NCBI RefSeq assembly: GCF_000972705.2
Contig: NZ_LATL02000108.1
Span: 1-16,350 of the forward strand
DNA length: 16,350 bases
Source of the DNA: Limnoraphis robusta CS-951
Lineage (GTDB): Bacteria; Cyanobacteriota; Cyanobacteriia; Cyanobacteriales; Microcoleaceae
Direction of reading: 5' to 3'
Shown: piece after piece, positions 14,851 to 16,350 of the stretch
Position numbering within the stretch: the first letter of the stretch is position 1
How the letters are laid out: every line of letters starts with the position of its first letter
The notes under the pieces: generated by a model
Databases searched by the model: none
Told to the model about the DNA's origin: nothing
The model's input: the letters and a program-made list of their open reading frames with translations, nothing else
Translations under genes and position numbers: made by a program

Positions 14851-15768
14851 TTATCCCAATAAAACCGCGAGTAAAGCTTTTTGGGCGTGCATTCGATTTT
14901 CAGCTTGATCCCAAACTCGTGACTGTTTTCCTTCTATAACCCCGTTAGTAATTTCTTCTTCTCGGTGGGCGGGTAAACAATGCAAAACAATAGCATTATT
15001 AGCCGCTTTTGCCATTAATTGTTCATTAACTTGATAGGGTTGAAAGAGAGGAATGCGGGTGCGGGCTTCTTCTTCTTGACCCATACTCGCCCAAACATCA
15101 GTATAGATAACATGGGCATTTTTTGCCGCTTCTATGGGGTCATCGGTGACAGTCACTTCGGTTTTGCTGCTGGCAATTTCTATCGCTTGATCAACAATAT
15201 CACGATTGGGTTGATGATCAGCCGGAGCGGCTATTCTCACATTCATTCCCACCATTGCACAACCCAATAGCAACGAATGCGCCATATTATTCGCACCATC
15301 GCCAAAATAGGTTAACGTTAAACCCGAAAGCTTGCCAAAACATTCCTGAACCGTCATTAAATCGGCGAGAACTTGACAGGGATGTTCGCGATCAGTTAAA
15401 GCATTAATAACCGGGATTTTTGCATAATCAGCGAAGGTTTCGAGATCTTTTTGTTCAAAGGTACGAATCGCGATAATATCAAGATATCGATCCAAGACTC
15501 GCGCCGTATCCACTAAAGGTTCACCTCGACTGACTTGAGTGACACTGGGGTTGAGATCAATCACCTGTCCGCCTAACTGATACATGGCTACGGTAAAACT
15601 AACCCTTGTTCGGGTTGAAGCCTTAGAAAACATCAAGCCCAACACCTTATTTCGTTGAACCTTTACCATTCCTGACTTCAGTTGCGATGCTAACCCTAGC
15701 AGCGAGTACAACTCATCCACACTCACATCAGCCAAACTGAGGAAATCTCGTCCTTTCAGTGATTCCAT
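14851..15768 (-). CDS. argF: Ornithine carbamoyltransferase
   Basis: This 305-aa cytosolic enzyme transfers carbamoyl from carbamoyl phosphate to ornithine, giving citrulline in arginine synthesis. STRTR (51-55) is the carbamoyl-phosphate site and HPCQ (129-132) the second binding motif. DVWASMGQE (224-232) is the ornithine-specific SMG loop, which separates it from aspartate carbamoyltransferase, and HCLPAHR (263-269) carries the catalytic cysteine. The length is typical. MESLKGRDFLSL is a standard start at 15768. It stands alone and is convergent with the M23 gene. No arginine operator was recognised upstream. Confidence 0.97.
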   Translation of the reverse strand: MESLKGRDFLSLADVSVDELYSLLGLASQLKSGMVKVQRNKVLGLMFSKASTRTRVSFTVAMYQLGGQVIDLNPSVTQVSRGEPLVDTARVLDRYLDIIAIRTFEQKDLETFADYAKIPVINALTDREHPCQVLADLMTVQECFGKLSGLTLTYFGDGANNMAHSLLLGCAMVGMNVRIAAPADHQPNRDIVDQAIEIASSKTEVTVTDDPIEAAKNAHVIYTDVWASMGQEEEARTRIPLFQPYQVNEQLMAKAANNAIVLHCLPAHREEEITNGVIEGKQSRVWDQAENRMHAQKALLAVLLG

Positions 15769-15949
15769 AGTCGCCTTGTCAATCTTCGGTGTTCAGTGAA
15801 ACGTTGATATTCGCTCACTCATTCTCGTGTCATTTTAATAGATTAAAGTTGATCGCGATCGTGAACTTTATACAAAACTCGGAATTTCTCAGGGAATGGG
15901 GTATTTGGGTTCGCCTAGAAATGATCTCAGATTCCCAGGTGTGTGAGGG

Positions 15950-15979
15950 TTGACAAAGGGCGGCTCATTCTGATAAATT
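15950..15979 (+). promoter_or_regulatory. Candidate sigma-70 promoter for the structured RNA
   Basis: A consensus TTGACA (15950-15955) is followed after 18 bp by TAAATT (15974-15979), or after 17 bp by ATAAAT. Transcription would start near 15986 and run into the structured region. The -35 match is perfect and the -10 is moderate. Confidence 0.45.
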
Positions 15980-16037
15980 ATGGATAGTATTTTTTATAAT
16001 CGGGTGTTGCAAAAAATATTTTTTTCACAAAAATCCT

Positions 16038-16050
16038 ATTATGACATAAT
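16038..16050. repeat. 13-bp palindrome at the edge of the structured region
   Basis: ATTATG-A-CATAAT is a perfect inverted repeat just before the first helix at 16055. It includes ATGA (16041-16044), a tetranucleotide associated with HEARO/IscB insertion contexts. It may mark the left boundary of a mobile element, be an operator, or be chance in AT-rich DNA. Confidence 0.35.
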
Positions 16051-16054
16051 CATA

Positions 16055-16350
16055 CCCGGAGCAGGCGGAAAAAGTCAAGAGGGTCTGCTGAAAAAAAATC
16101 GCGAAATTTCCGGGAAAAACGAGTTTGAAGGCAGTCACGAACCCGCCGTTAACCGCGAAAGCGGTATAACGGGGGCTTGAAAAAGTCCAAACGTGACCAG
16201 ACTAAGTTCTTAGAGAACTCCGTTATCTGGGTCAAGACACCTAAGAATGCGTGCCAGTTTTTAGCTCTGTCGTCTAACTTTAAACAGATTTAATCGGGTT
16301 AAGTTAGTGAGTTAGACCCAACAAGCCCAGATAACATTGTCAAGGCAAAC
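16055..16350 (+). ncRNA. Structured RNA candidate, possibly HEARO/IscB omega-RNA
   Basis: Complementary segments form an ordered set of helices. CCCGGA (16055-16060) pairs TCCGGG (16109-16114) around GCAG/CTGC (16061-16064/16085-16088). GTCACG (16134-16139) pairs CGTGAC (16192-16197), enclosing CCGTTA-ACCGC-GAAA-GCGGT-A-TAACGG (16146-16172). AGTTCT/AGAACT forms a hairpin at 16205-16219. GTTATCTGGG (16222-16231) pairs perfectly with CCCAGATAAC (16326-16335) around a GTCTAAC/GTTAGAC helix (16272-16278/16311-16317). Helices are all in one direction and nested. It is not a tRNA, rRNA, tmRNA or RNase P RNA by eye. Cyanobacteria commonly carry HEARO RNAs, the guide RNAs of IscB HNH nucleases, of this size and placed just upstream of the nuclease gene, which here would lie beyond the window. 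The strand and family are inferred. Confidence 0.5.

Larger units (their letters stand above)
15769..16350. other. 582-bp region without a convincing protein gene
   Basis: The first about 180 bp is the argF upstream region and contains TGATCGCGATCG, close to the HIP1 palindrome. A promoter-like pair follows at 15950-15979, then an AT-rich stretch with a perfect TATAAT (15995-16000). From about 16055 to the window end the sequence is densely self-complementary. A 66-codon frame at 15980-16180 exists, but it crosses the predicted helices and has no family resemblance, so it is not called. Confidence 0.6.

Noticed and set aside
15980..16180. 66-aa plus-strand frame ending VNRESGITGA
   Set aside because: It runs across the predicted RNA helices and its composition is explained by the structured sequence; it has no recognisable domain.
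16055..16350. Group II intron
   Set aside because: No GUGYG-type 5' end and no domain V-like hairpin followed by an AY end were found in the visible part, although the sequence is cut by the window edge.
16055..16350. tmRNA, RNase P RNA or tRNA
   Set aside because: No GGGGNUG-type tmRNA start, tag frame, T-loop GTTCRANNC or RNase P conserved blocks are visible.

Overview
The window is chromosomal DNA from a cyanobacterium, most likely filamentous (Oscillatoriales-like); the genus cannot be fixed from sequence alone. Several things point this way: a Rubisco activase with an RbcS-like C-terminal domain, two CYP110-type P450s, the cyanobacterial/plant form of IspH, a CPP1-like protein, six GCGATCGC (HIP1) octamers (856, 5190, 6015, 10057, 11530, 13072) and several short heptanucleotide tandem repeats.

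Layout. 1-181: two identical 82-bp tandem repeats carrying terminator-like hairpins, ending inside the rca stop codon. 179-1522 (-): Rubisco activase. 1615-1842 (-): a lone HicB-type antitoxin, preceded by a short reading frame that may be a hicA remnant. 2010-2675 (+): SRAP (YedK/HMCES) abasic-site protein. 2736-7123 (+): P450, ispH, P450. 7163-8032 (+): Rpn/PD-(D/E)XK-like protein with a 12-nt repeat tract. 8033-8276: repeat-rich convergent spacer. 8277-10172 (-): secreted M48 metallopeptidase with TPRs. 10377-10991 (-): CPP1-like membrane protein. 11139-11936 (-): PgeF. 12016-12870 (+): BirA. 12898-14775 (+): M23 peptidase with a low-complexity linker. 14851-15768 (-): ArgF. 15769-16350: no convincing protein gene; a promoter-like sequence followed by about 280 nt of strongly self-complementary sequence.

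How the genes relate. Most are housekeeping genes of unrelated pathways: Rubisco maintenance, arginine synthesis, biotinylation, peptidoglycan quality control and remodelling, and DNA-lesion protection. The one thematic cluster is 2736-7123, where two P450 paralogues that align without gaps for about 400 residues flank the last enzyme of the MEP isoprenoid pathway. A terpenoid or lipid oxidation role is possible, but no terpene synthase is visible.

The most interesting unexplained item is the structured sequence at 16055-16335. It contains nested helices, including a perfect 10-bp stem closing about 94 nt and a GAAA-capped 11-bp hairpin, and probably continues past the window edge. Its size, its position beside an ATGA and the lack of a local protein gene make a HEARO/IscB omega-RNA element the leading hypothesis, not a demonstrated one. 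No complete known mobile element, CRISPR array, tRNA or rRNA was seen.
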